DNA from: Candidatus Melainabacteria bacterium
GTDB lineage: Bacteria > Cyanobacteriota > Vampirovibrionia > Obscuribacterales > Obscuribacteraceae
Length of the DNA: 41,473 bases
Direction: 5' to 3'
Assembly (NCBI GenBank): GCA_012965515.1
Contig: DTSE01000055.1
Span: forward strand, 972 to 42,444
Part shown: positions 1 through 9,331 of the stretch, piece by piece
How positions within the stretch are numbered: position 1 is the stretch's first letter
How the letters are laid out: every line of letters starts with the position of its first letter
Notes under the pieces: model-generated
Told to the model about the DNA's origin: nothing
Database searches by the model: none
The model's input: only the letters and a program-made list of their open reading frames with translations
Program-made: the position numbers and the translations under genes

Positions 1-1329
1 CAAAAGAACTGCAGTATTCCAAAAGAGCGACCAGAAGCAGAGAGTGATGACCCCGACCACCCAGTTGGGCCACGCTTCACGCAATTGTCTGATGGGATAA
101 ACCCAGATAGCTGCCATGATTGGTCCGACGAGAAACAAGTAGTGAAGGTAGATGAGTTGGAATGTGCAGAGCAAATCCCACACTGTCGTGACTGCCATGT
201 TGCTGCCGAAAACTGCCAGACGAGCGACGACTTCGCTGGAGGGCATGAGTTCGTCGGTCATGCCTTCGATTGCTTGTTGGGTGCCATCGGCGCTAAAGGT
301 CTTGTTGTTGAACAGTTGATTTTCCAAGCCACTAAGTCCGGTGACGTCATTGCCTGCTGGGAACGGAGACATGGGAGCAAGACCCGGAAGAAATGAGAGG
401 CTGTTTTTGTTCTCCGCTGCCTGACGCGAGGGGAATGCGCGTTGCTGTCCTTTGAATGCGTCAGCGTACATGTCTGTTCCGAATTGTGCTTTATAGAACT
501 CTTGGATCGTGTGGCTGATCGAGTTCGAAAAATCGATGCCATAGTTGATGATCAAGTAGGAGCCTGCGATGAAGCACATTGCGACGACAGCTCGCAGGAT
601 GCCTTCAAAAGGATTGCCTGCTTCAATCACCGGATTTCCTGCACTCATCATCACTTTGGTTTGGGTGAGAACTGCACCAGGCACGAGCAGCAGAACGGCG
701 ATGGGCACAAAAATGTTGTTACGCAGCTTGTTCCAAACATTGCCTTCTTGAGCGGTGAAATTGATCAGATACTTGCCCGTGAAATTGATAGCTGCGTTGG
801 CATTGGCGGTTGTGATCTGAGCGAAAGAGTTGCCGAGCATCGTTTGCACAGCCAGTTGGGAAGCTAATGCGGTAGGAATATTGCGTAGAGGATCAGAGAT
901 TTGCGAAAGCATTGTTTGTTGCAATTGAAGCAATTGCATTTTGAGAGAAGTGTCAGTAAGAGGCAGACCTTGCGTTGGCACACCGCCGACGAGCAACTGT
1001 TGCAGCTGCTGCGGAAGGTTCAAACTTCCGACTGGAATCATCGGTCCTTGTGAGTAAAGCGCTGCAGGATTGAATGTTCCGGCGTTGGAAACAGGCAACC
1101 CGTCAGTCGACTCTCTGTAGAGCTTTTCAAGCTGGCTGACTGTCAGGTTGTATTCCTGATCTGCGGCATTGGTCACTGCAGTCACTTGATTCGCGCTAGT
1201 TGAAATCGTTGTGTTTCTTCTGTCAGAGTTCCCGCCTTGCGAGCTGTCTGCTGCAATCGCTCCACTAGAGACGAATGCAATCGCGACGATTGCCAGCAGG
1301 AGAGCTTTGATGGAGAAAAACTTTTGCAT
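1..1329 (-). CDS. VirB6/TrbL-like polytopic membrane protein (3' truncated by window)
   Basis: Reading back from the ATG at 1327-1329, the frame is open for 443 codons to the window edge, so the C-terminus is missing. The N-terminus is a signal peptide (MQKFFSIKALLLAIVAIAF, likely cleaved near AIAA-DSS). A long Gln/Asn/Thr-rich region follows. Hydrophobic segments lie near residues 205-222, 244-263, 390-412 and 424-443. The arrangement resembles VirB6/TrbL inner-membrane channel subunits of type IV secretion systems. It is a paralogue of the gene just upstream: GIDFSNSISHTIQ (264-276) matches SIDIGNSMTETVQ there, and YLFLVGPI matches YLFLMGPI. The 62-bp gap to that gene suggests one operon. 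An AAGGT-type ribosome site lies 6 nt before the ATG. Family assignment rests on topology and the paralogue, not on a catalytic motif. Confidence 0.7.
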   Translation of the reverse strand, partial: MQKFFSIKALLLAIVAIAFVSSGAIAADSSQGGNSDRRNTTISTSANQVTAVTNAADQEYNLTVSQLEKLYRESTDGLPVSNAGTFNPAALYSQGPMIPVGSLNLPQQLQQLLVGGVPTQGLPLTDTSLKMQLLQLQQTMLSQISDPLRNIPTALASQLAVQTMLGNSFAQITTANANAAINFTGKYLINFTAQEGNVWNKLRNNIFVPIAVLLLVPGAVLTQTKVMMSAGNPVIEAGNPFEGILRAVVAMCFIAGSYLIINYGIDFSNSISHTIQEFYKAQFGTDMYADAFKGQQRAFPSRQAAENKNSLSFLPGLAPMSPFPAGNDVTGLSGLENQLFNNKTFSADGTQQAIEGMTDELMPSSEVVARLAVFGSNMAVTTVWDLLCTFQLIYLHYLFLVGPIMAAIWVYPIRQLREAWPNWVVGVITLCFWSLFWNTAVLL

Positions 1330-1391
1330 GTTGGTGACCTTTTTGTTTGCTAGTTCGTTTGGATTAGGGTTCAAATGTTTTGTTTTTCGAA

Positions 1392-3056
1392 TTAGGCAAT
1401 TCCGCCGACTGCACTTCCCATATTGCTTCCGAGTGCTCCACCTAGTGCGCTGCCACCCATGTTGGAAGAGGCGCCGACGCCGCTGCCGTGTCCCAATTCG
1501 CCGAGTAATTTGTCAACGAAAGAACCAGGATTGAATTGGAAGCACATGAATGGCACCACAGAGAGCAAAACAAGAAAGCAGATCATCGAGAACAATTCCC
1601 AGGGGCTGTCGGCTTGATAGATGCCTTCTTGGCGCAGCCAGGCGATACGGCTGTCCATCACCAGCAGGATCACGCACCACCAGAATCTCCAGAGGACAAG
1701 GTTGATTACTGCGTTTAGCCAGTTGGTGAAAACGGTTTTGAACAAGCGAGCCATTCCCCATGGCCATGCATAAAGTGATGCGGCGATTGGTCCCATCAAG
1801 AAAAGGTAGAGAACGAAAACCAATTGGAAAGCCAGCAAGATTGCTGTTGCCAGCGAGACCATCATGGACAAAACTCCAGCCACCATTCCAGCAGTTTGAT
1901 TTTGCACCGGCTTGTTTTCGACGTTTGCCATGAATGCTTGAGCACTTTCCGGCGAGGACATTGCGGGCATTGCCGCGCTTTCTACACCGTTGCCTATGTG
2001 TGTGAATTGCTCACCAAGCCAGCTTTGCACATTTTGCATATCGGTAACCGCTTGCACCGTCTCAGTCATCGAATTGCCGATGTCGATGGAATAGGAAACG
2101 ATGAGTTGGGTTGCAGGGATGAGGACGAGCGCGGTGATGCCTTTGAGGGGGCCAGAGAGAGGAGTCATGATTTCCTCTCCGGGGGCGATGTTGAATGTGT
2201 ATTGAACGATGACTTTTGCGCTGCTCAATACTGCGCCAACCAAAAGCAGAAGCAGTGCCATCGGCAAATAGACTGACTTCCAGAAGAGTTGAACGCTGCG
2301 CACTACTTTTCCGATTCCTTGGTTGCCTGCAGTCTCTTCGTTGGCGACGTTGACCAGATGTTTTCCTACAACTTTGATATTGACTTGCGAGGTTTGTTTT
2401 GCAACTTGAGCGGCAGATTCGGCAAGCATTTGCTGTTGTGCTTGAGCTACAACCTGAGCTGTTTTCACCCAGCGCTCCGGGCTGGTGGCACGGTCGATGA
2501 TTGTTTGTGCGAAATCGCCAAGCGCCAATTTCGCAGCTGTGTCAGTCAACCGAATACCCAAACCGTTGAAGCTGCCTTCTGCCATTGCTGCGTTAACCAC
2601 GCCGGATGGGAGGTCTTTGGTTTGCAAAACAGCGCCGGGGTCGAATTGGAAGGCTCCATCTTGGGGACCGGGAGCGCCGAAGTGAGAGGTCATTCCATAA
2701 CCTTGACCGGCTTGGAAAACATAGGTCACGGGCTTTTGAATATAGACCAGCGGCGTGGAGTAGGTTTTCAGCGATTCGGACTTTGACTTGTTGCCGGCAT
2801 GAACGTGGTAGTTAGCTCCGTTTTGCGTTCCCGAGGTTGGATGACTGCCGTGGCTGGTCGAGGTGGGGACGGAGCCGTCGAGGATGAGTTGCTGAAGAGC
2901 TTTGATTTTCCTTTCTTTCGTTGGCGCAAAGCGGTTTTCATACTCTTTCTGAATTGCTGATTGGCTAAGTGACTGCGCTTGGGCGGGAGATTGCAGTGCC
3001 AGGGCGGCAAAAGCAAACAGGGTGCACTTTCCGGCAATACTTCCGCATGTGGACAT
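1392..3056 (-). CDS. VirB6/TrbL-like polytopic membrane protein
   Basis: A 554-residue protein. The start is well supported: AAAGGAG lies 8 nt before the ATG. It has a signal peptide (cleavage near AQA-QSL, residue 28), a Ser/His/Gly-rich periplasmic-type region to about residue 255, then membrane segments around 262-282, 303-322, 390-430, 445-467 and 488-506. The tail (520-554) is Gly/Ser/Ala-rich. Long N-terminal domain, clustered helices and Gly-rich tail are typical of VirB6/TrbL-like channel proteins, so a role in a secretion or conjugation-type machine is inferred. It is the first gene of the pair; its paralogue follows 62 bp downstream. No ATPase or coupling protein is visible inside the window, so the rest of any system must lie to the left. 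Confidence 0.75.
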   Translation of the reverse strand: MSTCGSIAGKCTLFAFAALALQSPAQAQSLSQSAIQKEYENRFAPTKERKIKALQQLILDGSVPTSTSHGSHPTSGTQNGANYHVHAGNKSKSESLKTYSTPLVYIQKPVTYVFQAGQGYGMTSHFGAPGPQDGAFQFDPGAVLQTKDLPSGVVNAAMAEGSFNGLGIRLTDTAAKLALGDFAQTIIDRATSPERWVKTAQVVAQAQQQMLAESAAQVAKQTSQVNIKVVGKHLVNVANEETAGNQGIGKVVRSVQLFWKSVYLPMALLLLLVGAVLSSAKVIVQYTFNIAPGEEIMTPLSGPLKGITALVLIPATQLIVSYSIDIGNSMTETVQAVTDMQNVQSWLGEQFTHIGNGVESAAMPAMSSPESAQAFMANVENKPVQNQTAGMVAGVLSMMVSLATAILLAFQLVFVLYLFLMGPIAASLYAWPWGMARLFKTVFTNWLNAVINLVLWRFWWCVILLVMDSRIAWLRQEGIYQADSPWELFSMICFLVLLSVVPFMCFQFNPGSFVDKLLGELGHGSGVGASSNMGGSALGGALGSNMGSAVGGIA

Positions 3057-3375
3057 CGGGTAGACTCCTTTAGAAACGTTGCCAGGCTAAAGCGCCTGCA
3101 ATTTCGGCGGTCTTGCGGACCACTGGTTTTTGGGTTCGTCACGGGCGGGTGTCCCGGACTCATGGCTCTAATGTATGACAGCCGATGGACAACGGTTGGA
3201 CAACCGTCGAAGCCACGCAGGAGCTTAGATACGAGGATCTTGTTATGTGAAGTTATCGGTTAAGAGCGGGACAATATAACTTCCAACAAGCTATTCTGAG
3301 TAATTCTATGGAGCTTTGCAGAATGGTGAAGCTCAAATCAGTCAGGCGCTAAAGACAACAGCCAGGAGACTTCAT
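3057..3375. other. Divergent intergenic region
   Basis: About 320 bases separate the membrane-protein operon (-) from the acetyltransferase (+) and probably hold both promoters. I see a 16-base palindrome at 3192-3207 and an 8-base inverted repeat (GAAGTTAT at 3249-3256, ATAACTTC at 3276-3283). The second arm overlaps a -10-like TATAAC (3275-3280), but no good -35 is present. No coding potential was recognised. Confidence 0.5.
3192..3207. promoter_or_regulatory. Palindrome ACGGTTG-GA-CAACCGT
   Basis: Perfect 7-base arms with a 2-base spacer in the divergent intergenic region. The size and symmetry suit a dimeric repressor site, but no regulator is encoded next to it. Function is inferred only from position. 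Confidence 0.3.
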
Positions 3376-3918
3376 ATGTTTGAACTGCAGCCTACTTTGA
3401 CAGGCGAGCTCATTAAATTGAGACCGTTGAAGTTTGAAGACTATCCTGGGCTCTATATGGCTGCATCTGACCCCCTGATCTGGGAGCAACACCCTAACTC
3501 CGATCGCTACAAGGAAGCAGTCTTCAAAGGCTATTTCGAAGGCGCTCTCGAATGTGGAGGTGCTTTGATTATTCAAGATGCACTGACCGACGAAATCATC
3601 GGTTCATCTAGATACTACGGACTTGACGAAACCGCCAGCGAGGTCGAGATTGGCTGGACATTTTTGACCACCAATTACTGGGGTGGAACATATAATCGCG
3701 AGCTTAAGAACTTGATGCTCAGTCACGCATACAAGTACGTCGATCATGTTCTCTTCTTTGTCGGACCAAACAATTTGCGCTCGCGCAGAGCTGTAGAAAA
3801 GCTCGGCGCTACCTACATTGAGACGAGATCTCGTTTCGGCAGCGATAGTGTGGTGTATCGATTGTCCAAGTCGGAATTTGCTGCTTTAAAGCCGGAAACA
3901 ACAATGCCCACAAACTGA
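3376..3918 (+). CDS. GNAT-family N-acetyltransferase (RimJ/RimL-like)
   Basis: Starting at the ATG at 3376 the protein has 180 residues, normal for a single-domain Acetyltransf_3/RimJ-RimL protein. The frame extends 60 bases further up, but AGGAGA at 3364-3369 fixes the start at 3376. It opens with the typical GELIKLRPLKFEDYPGLY. The core includes EVEIGWTFLTTNYWG and ends with NLRSRRAVEKLGATY, the usual acetyl-CoA-binding helix and strand of this family. It probably transfers acetyl from acetyl-CoA to an amine such as an N-terminus or small molecule; the substrate cannot be read from sequence. It stands alone, upstream of the methyltransferase gene by 74 bases. Confidence 0.85.
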   Translation: MFELQPTLTGELIKLRPLKFEDYPGLYMAASDPLIWEQHPNSDRYKEAVFKGYFEGALECGGALIIQDALTDEIIGSSRYYGLDETASEVEIGWTFLTTNYWGGTYNRELKNLMLSHAYKYVDHVLFFVGPNNLRSRRAVEKLGATYIETRSRFGSDSVVYRLSKSEFAALKPETTMPTN

Positions 3919-3992
3919 GAAAACGGCCATGGATTAGCCTGAAACCAAGATGTTAGTCTGTGTGCTCGTTCGCCAGAGAAGGAGACCACCGA

Positions 3993-5021
3993 ATGACAGC
4001 TGGAACCGCAACCCAGGTAACACCCGCTAACATTATGCAGTTGGGGCTAGCATTTTGGGGCTCCAAGACCCTGCTCTCGGCTGTGGAGCTGGATGTCTTT
4101 ACAGAGCTGGCGAAGGCACCGGCAGATGCTGATACGCTCTCTAAGAATTTGAAACTTCATGAACGTTCCAGCCGTGACTTTCTTGACGCGCTTGTGGCAC
4201 TCGGACTTCTCCAAAGAAAGAGCGGTGTTTATTCCAACACGCCTGAAACAGACACCTTCCTCGATGCAGCGAAACCAAGCTATATCGGCGGTTTTCTCAT
4301 CATGACGAGTTTAAGACTCTACCCCACTTGGGGTGGACTCACCGAGGCACTTCGCACAGGTAAACCGCAAAGCGAAGCAAAAGATCAGGCGAGTGAAGAT
4401 CTTTTCGCAAAGCTCTATGCTGACACCGATAAGCTGAAAGTGTTTCTGCAAGCCATGACCGGCATCAGTCTTGGGAATGCCAGGCTCATTGCTGAGAAAT
4501 TTGATTGGAGCAAATACAAAACATTTTGCGATGTTGGCACCGCCCAAGGTGCCCTCGCTGTTACGGTTGCAAAAGCACATCCGCACCTGAGCGGAATTGG
4601 TTTCGACCTGGCACCTGTTGAGCCAATCTTCAATGAATACGCTGAGAAGAACGAAGTATCAGAGCGACTCAAATTCGAGAGCGGAGATTTCTTCAAGGGC
4701 GAACTTCCGAATTGCGATGTCATCGTAATGGGACATATTTTGCACGACTGGAATTTGGAAGAGAAACGCATGCTCGTTGCAAAAGCCTATGAGGCACTCA
4801 ATCCTGGCGGTGCGCTGATCGTTTATGACGCCATGATTGATAACGAACGCGAGAAAAATGCGTTCGGACTTCTTATGAGTTTGAATATGCTGATCGAAAC
4901 ACCGGGCGGATTCGATTATTCGCCCGCTCAGTGCGCAGAATGGCTCAAGGAAGCGGGCTTCAAAGACATTCGTTTTGAACCATTGACACCGACTCACATG
5001 ATGGGAATCGGGATTAAATAG
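3993..5021 (+). CDS. SAM-dependent O-methyltransferase (plant COMT/ASMT-like family)
   Basis: A 342-residue protein if started at the ATG at 3993, which has GGAG 8 nt upstream. An in-frame start at 3960 lacks such a site. The N-terminal 100 residues form the winged-helix dimerisation domain typical of these enzymes. The SAM site is seen in [16 protein letters not shown], with the acidic FDLAP after the second strand and SGDFF. GHILHDW carries the His-Asp pair in which the His is the usual catalytic base of acetylserotonin and caffeate O-methyltransferases and antibiotic-tailoring enzymes. The acceptor substrate is unknown, and no biosynthetic cluster surrounds it. Confidence 0.85.
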   Translation: MTAGTATQVTPANIMQLGLAFWGSKTLLSAVELDVFTELAKAPADADTLSKNLKLHERSSRDFLDALVALGLLQRKSGVYSNTPETDTFLDAAKPSYIGGFLIMTSLRLYPTWGGLTEALRTGKPQSEAKDQASEDLFAKLYADTDKLKVFLQAMTGISLGNARLIAEKFDWSKYKTFCDVGTAQGALAVTVAKAHPHLSGIGFDLAPVEPIFNEYAEKNEVSERLKFESGDFFKGELPNCDVIVMGHILHDWNLEEKRMLVAKAYEALNPGGALIVYDAMIDNEREKNAFGLLMSLNMLIETPGGFDYSPAQCAEWLKEAGFKDIRFEPLTPTHMMGIGIK

Positions 5022-5124
5022 GGAAATTGCACGCGAGGCAGCATAGGGCCGCATTGCACGCGCCTTTTGGGGAGGCAAGATGTAAGGCTCGCCCCGGGCG
5101 ACGTGCTGTCGCTCGTTCCAAACC

Positions 5125-5367
5125 CTACTTCGTTTTTTGAGCGGCTTTCAGCTCTCTGACTTCTTTTAGCAGAGTGGCAACGTCTGCGCGCAAGTAGGTG
5201 ATTTCTTGCGAGACTCCTGATACCTGACCTTTGATATCAAATGGCGCCAGGAAGTAGTTTACGACTACAAGCAAAAGAATCAGGACGGCGAAATTGCCGC
5301 CGAAGATGAGGACGAATTCTTTTACTTGTTCAAAAAATGAGCCTAATTTATTTGTCTCGGCAGACAT
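5125..5367 (-). CDS. Small single-pass membrane protein with coiled coil
   Basis: An 80-residue protein: short N-terminus, one hydrophobic helix (about residues 18-42), then a heptad-like stretch (GVSQEITYLRADVATLLKEV) that should form a coiled coil. It begins 52 bases after the stop of the kinase gene on the same strand, so co-transcription is likely. No family was recognised. A role as membrane partner or adaptor of the kinase is inference from position only. The ribosome site is weak (GGGG). Confidence 0.65.
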   Translation of the reverse strand: MSAETNKLGSFFEQVKEFVLIFGGNFAVLILLLVVVNYFLAPFDIKGQVSGVSQEITYLRADVATLLKEVRELKAAQKTK

Positions 5368-5419
5368 TCGTTTTTGCCCCGTATTGTTTTAGCTACAAAA
5401 CTGGATTCCGTTTTTGCCC

Positions 5420-7687
5420 TTACTTCTTGCTCACAGCGTGCTTTACAGGTTTCAACTCAAGCACCTCTGCATACGGCAAATCAATGTTTGCCGAGCCGGA
5501 AGGATTATACAACCTGACGACCAGGTAATTTTTGTAGCGTGTGAGGCTAAGCTCTCCCTGCACGGAGGACTTAACAGCTGCCGAACTGCTTTCGCCGGAA
5601 GAATTATCAGAATTAAGCCCTGACAAAGTAAACGTAGCGGAGGATGTATGTCCCTGGCTCAGACCATTTACCGAGCCCTTCCAAATAGAGCGTGTAGGGA
5701 GGGCTTCAAGTGTGATTGTGCCGGTCACGTAGTCGCCTGCTTGTTTTAGTGATAGGTGCAAATTGGAACTCGACTTTGCAAAGGGCGAAATCCAGTTACC
5801 GTTGAAGGAGGCATCCTCTGTCGGATCGGTCTTCTTGTCCAGCAGCCGTTCGCCCCAATTCTCGGCAATGTTCGCTTGCAATTTTGCCGCTTCCAGATAT
5901 TCCTTATCTGCGAAATACAGGTTCGCTAGCGCCTGCAGATATCGTTTTGCCAGTTCTTCCGGATAATTTGTAGTTTCCGAGCGAACCGCAAATAGCCGTT
6001 CGATACGCTGATATAGATACTTCGCTCTATTCGACTTTTCTCGATAATCGTCGGCATACAAATTTGCCAGTTCTCCATTCAGCTCAAACCAATAGCGATT
6101 GAGGTCTTGAACATTGTGTGTCGCCAGTGCCGTAGTGACTTCTAGTGGCTGCACCGCGTGCTTGCTCTTCAAGTAATTTTCGAAAATCTCCATGGACTTG
6201 GTGAATGATTCTTGTGCAATCGCCAAGTTCTTCATCCGACGTTCTTCGATGTATTCAGGCTCGCCAATTTCCTTGGTGTAAACTGCTTTGCCGTATTTGA
6301 GCAAGCTCACTGCGTGAGGAATTGAGTTTGAATGTCGACTGGTTGTATCGATAGCTCGCTGCGCATAAGTAACGGCCTTGTCGTATTTCTGATCTGCGAT
6401 TGCTCTTTCACTAAGTATCCACAATTCGTCAAGGTGAATGCGGTCATTACCCACTGCTGCTGTAGTGGGCGGCGGACCTTGAGTCGATGTGGAAATCATC
6501 GTGCCACAAACCAGCATGGATAGACCGATTGCTGTTGTGATTGCAATACCGGCGGCACTGAATCTAGACTTTTCTTTTACCGGTTCAGACTTTCTCGCTT
6601 CCGCTTCGAAATCGAGGTCGGTAGGTAGATCATCCCAGTTGGTCAGCTTCGCCAGATCTTTGCCGAGTTCGCGCGCTGTGTGATATCGCGCTTCTGGCAA
6701 TTTCATCAAAGTCGTTTCGATTGTCGATGCAAGAATCTCGGCAGGCTTCAGTTTTGGATGATTGGCATTGACGCGCGGAGCCGGTTCATGAATGTGCTTG
6801 TACAAAGTGTCTAGGGCTGTTTCGCCCTTGAATGGCACACCACCTGTGATGGCTTCGAACATCACGCATCCGAGCGAATAAATGTCGCTTCTCGTATCGA
6901 TTGGAAGAGCGCGGCACTGCTCCGGGCTCATGTAAAACGGGCTGCCTATGACTTGTCCTGTGTGTGTCAGATGCAACGAAGTCGAGTCGATATCGGACAA
7001 TGATTTGGCAATCCCGAAGTCCAGTAGTTTCACACCCAACTTATCTTTTTCATCCGTGTAGAGCATGATATTGCTCGGTTTTATATCGCGGTGCACAACG
7101 CCGCGTTTGTGAGCGTGAGCAAGTCCTTTGGCTACTTGTACGAATATCTCCGCAAATTCATTTAGAGAGAGTTTTGCTTTTTTCTTCAATAGCTGCGCAA
7201 GCGTTTGACCGCGCATGTATTCCATGACGATGTAAGGGCGACCGTCTTCGGTAACTCCCGAATCGTAGACGGCTGCAAGGTTTTCATGCGCCATGGCTGA
7301 GGCTGCAGCCACTTCCTTTTGAAAACGTTCGAGAACACTGTCCATATCTGCAAGGTCTCGATCGAGAACTTTTACGGCAACGTCTCTGTTTTCCTTTAGA
7401 TCGCGTGCCTTATAGACGGCAGCCATTCCGCCCTGTCCAGCCAAGCCCAAGAGTTCATAGCGTTTATTTATGACAGCAAAGGTCAAGGCGTTGGCCGTTT
7501 TTGCCTTGCTTACCTTATTTTGCTTCCTGCCCTTTTCCAGAAGCAGTGTTTCTTCAGCGCCGCCAATATCTGCTTCGTCCTCGTCATCATCACAGGCACC
7601 AGCAATATTGCCTGACACCAAAATGTCGACTTTGTTCGCCGTGTCGTCTGAAAGTTTTGTTTCTCGCTTGATCAAGGAAAGCCTCAT
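5420..7687 (-). CDS. Transmembrane Ser/Thr protein kinase with helical-repeat and beta-rich C-terminal regions
   Basis: A 755-residue Hanks-type (PknB-like) kinase. The first 75 residues are an acidic, low-complexity lead. The kinase domain (about 77-350) has all key residues: Gly loop GQGGMAAVY (84-92), Lys106 in VAVKV, HRDIKPSN with catalytic Asp201, DFG (233-235), and MSPEQ after the activation segment. A single membrane helix lies near 385-405. Outside it, helical TPR-type repeats run to about 610, followed by a beta-rich domain (FNGNW...GTITLEALP) that resembles lipocalin-type ligand domains. It likely phosphorylates cytoplasmic Ser/Thr targets in response to an outside signal. No clear ribosome site precedes the ATG. 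The PP2C phosphatase at 11682-12509 is a candidate antagonist. Confidence 0.9.
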   Translation of the reverse strand: MRLSLIKRETKLSDDTANKVDILVSGNIAGACDDDEDEADIGGAEETLLLEKGRKQNKVSKAKTANALTFAVINKRYELLGLAGQGGMAAVYKARDLKENRDVAVKVLDRDLADMDSVLERFQKEVAAASAMAHENLAAVYDSGVTEDGRPYIVMEYMRGQTLAQLLKKKAKLSLNEFAEIFVQVAKGLAHAHKRGVVHRDIKPSNIMLYTDEKDKLGVKLLDFGIAKSLSDIDSTSLHLTHTGQVIGSPFYMSPEQCRALPIDTRSDIYSLGCVMFEAITGGVPFKGETALDTLYKHIHEPAPRVNANHPKLKPAEILASTIETTLMKLPEARYHTARELGKDLAKLTNWDDLPTDLDFEAEARKSEPVKEKSRFSAAGIAITTAIGLSMLVCGTMISTSTQGPPPTTAAVGNDRIHLDELWILSERAIADQKYDKAVTYAQRAIDTTSRHSNSIPHAVSLLKYGKAVYTKEIGEPEYIEERRMKNLAIAQESFTKSMEIFENYLKSKHAVQPLEVTTALATHNVQDLNRYWFELNGELANLYADDYREKSNRAKYLYQRIERLFAVRSETTNYPEELAKRYLQALANLYFADKEYLEAAKLQANIAENWGERLLDKKTDPTEDASFNGNWISPFAKSSSNLHLSLKQAGDYVTGTITLEALPTRSIWKGSVNGLSQGHTSSATFTLSGLNSDNSSGESSSAAVKSSVQGELSLTRYKNYLVVRLYNPSGSANIDLPYAEVLELKPVKHAVSKK

Positions 7688-8019
7688 TAATCGAGGGACC
7701 AGGGCGTTTGTTTGGTCGTTGCCGATTCAAGCCGCGCCTTGTGTTTTCCTGAAATACTGCTTGAGCTTTCGATACTCTACCAAAGACGGAGACGCTCTCC
7801 TTCAGTGGGACGACTGAGTTGGACCTGGGATTTACCCCAGTTCGCTGAACTAGGTGCTAGAGCATAATGGCTCAAAGAGCGCTGTAATAGCGAAGCGCGC
7901 AGCACTACCCTAAAAAGATACCCAGTCGAAGGATTAATTCCACGACGCAACCTGATATTGCGTTCGTTTCGTTATGCCTGTGTTTTTCGAAATGCCCGAA
8001 AGAGTGACTGAGAACCAGT
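7688..8019. other. Divergent intergenic region
   Basis: About 330 bases between the kinase (-) and the DUF2157 gene (+), presumably with both promoters. I see only a short hairpin (CTGGG-ATTTAC-CCCAG at about 7835-7850) without a T-run, and no convincing promoter, RNA gene or small ORF. Confidence 0.4.
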
Positions 8020-9309
8020 ATGCAAAACCTGATTAATAAACCGTACCAGCCAACCCCCATCGTTCGCGCCCGCTACGACTTTCTCCAGAGTGAGATTGCC
8101 CGTTGGCAGGAAGAGAACATCCTCAATCGCGCTCAAGGTGATGAGATTCTGGCTCGATATTCAATTGACGGCGGCATCCAGCACGGTTTAATGATGAGCC
8201 TCATTACCGGCGCTTGTGTGGTCGGGGGCGGCGTTTTGCTCTTCGTCTCGTCAAATTGGCCGGGCGTTTCTCATCAAATGAAAGGTCTTGCAATCGTTGC
8301 TTCTATGCTCACTTGCTACATTTTGGGCTGGAAATTAAAAGGCAATTCTCAACTCAAGACAATCGTCGCTGAAGCATTGGTCTTTCTGGGCTGCATTCTT
8401 TTCGGTGGTGCAACCAACCTTGTCGCGCAGCATTTTCAGATAACAGGTCAACAACCGGAATTGCTCATCTGGGCAATGGGAATCGCGCCAATGGTGATCA
8501 TCTTTCGTTCGCAGCCGGCGGCTATCTTGATGGCGATGATTGTTGCCTATCGTTCATTCTCGTTCTCTTATAGCCCGTTTGATTATTTCACCGCCTTGGC
8601 AGTAGCCTGCTCATTATTCTGCTCTTACTACATGCGCAGCCCCTGGGCGTTGTTTTTCAACCTCTTCTCGATAGTCGGTGTATTCGCTGTCGTGAAACCC
8701 CGTATTGATGAGTTTTCCATTCTTTTCTTAGGCGCGGCGTTTTTCATTCTTCACCTCTGGCATGAGCACAGCAAGCGCTGGAAACTGATGTCTTTGACTT
8801 ATCTACTTGCGTCAGTGGCGCTCGTTCTCTTGTCTATTCTTGGATTGATGAATGAGTATTCGTATCAATCATTCGGAGACAGAGCCACGGTTCAGCGTAT
8901 TCAGATCTATGCAGTCTCTTCGCTGCTTTTGCTGGCCAGCATAGTGAAGTCTCCCGCCGCCAAGACCTGCTGGCCGTTTTTTACGGCTTTTGGCATCATT
9001 GGTTGCATGATTTACTCCTGTCTTTGCCTTGACGGCAACAACAGATTTTTAGGTATGGGTGCTTTTCTTGCAGCCAATCTGTTCTATCTCCTTTACTTCA
9101 CATCAACGGTCGAGAACCGCATCATCCAATTTATTCCAGTTGCAACACTTACTATTTTCGCTTTGATTTGCTTTGCAGCAGCACCTGGAGGAGCCCTCAA
9201 CGGCTCGTTAATTGCGTTTGGAGTGGGCCTCGTCTTGATGATTTGCTCGTTTGCAGCACTCGGACGTTCATTCAGTACGAAGGCTGTACCCGAGCGGAAT
9301 CTCAAATAG
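8020..9309 (+). CDS. DUF2157 integral membrane protein
   Basis: A 429-residue protein. A soluble N-terminal helix region (about 1-55, with ARYDFLQSEIARWQEE) precedes many hydrophobic helices that fill the rest. The N-terminal helices followed by GGGVLLFVSSNWP and a long polytopic body are characteristic of DUF2157 proteins, whose biochemical function is unknown. The gene is followed 22 bases later by a GDYXXLXY-domain gene, the partner usually found with DUF2157, which strengthens both calls. The ribosome site is weak. Confidence 0.85.
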   Translation: MQNLINKPYQPTPIVRARYDFLQSEIARWQEENILNRAQGDEILARYSIDGGIQHGLMMSLITGACVVGGGVLLFVSSNWPGVSHQMKGLAIVASMLTCYILGWKLKGNSQLKTIVAEALVFLGCILFGGATNLVAQHFQITGQQPELLIWAMGIAPMVIIFRSQPAAILMAMIVAYRSFSFSYSPFDYFTALAVACSLFCSYYMRSPWALFFNLFSIVGVFAVVKPRIDEFSILFLGAAFFILHLWHEHSKRWKLMSLTYLLASVALVLLSILGLMNEYSYQSFGDRATVQRIQIYAVSSLLLLASIVKSPAAKTCWPFFTAFGIIGCMIYSCLCLDGNNRFLGMGAFLAANLFYLLYFTSTVENRIIQFIPVATLTIFALICFAAAPGGALNGSLIAFGVGLVLMICSFAALGRSFSTKAVPERNLK

Positions 9310-9331
9310 AAAACAAAACGAGGAAAGAAAA

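Noticed and set aside
442-867. Plus-strand 141-codon frame at the left edge
   Set aside because: Antisense to the VirB6-like gene, whose signal peptide, membrane helices and paralogue are clear; the plus-strand product has no recognisable features.
5022-5124. Repeated ATTGCACGCG and a TCGCCC-C-GGGCGA palindrome between convergent genes
   Set aside because: The palindrome leaves only a 1-base loop and has no T-run, so it is not a convincing terminator; the two short repeats may be chance.
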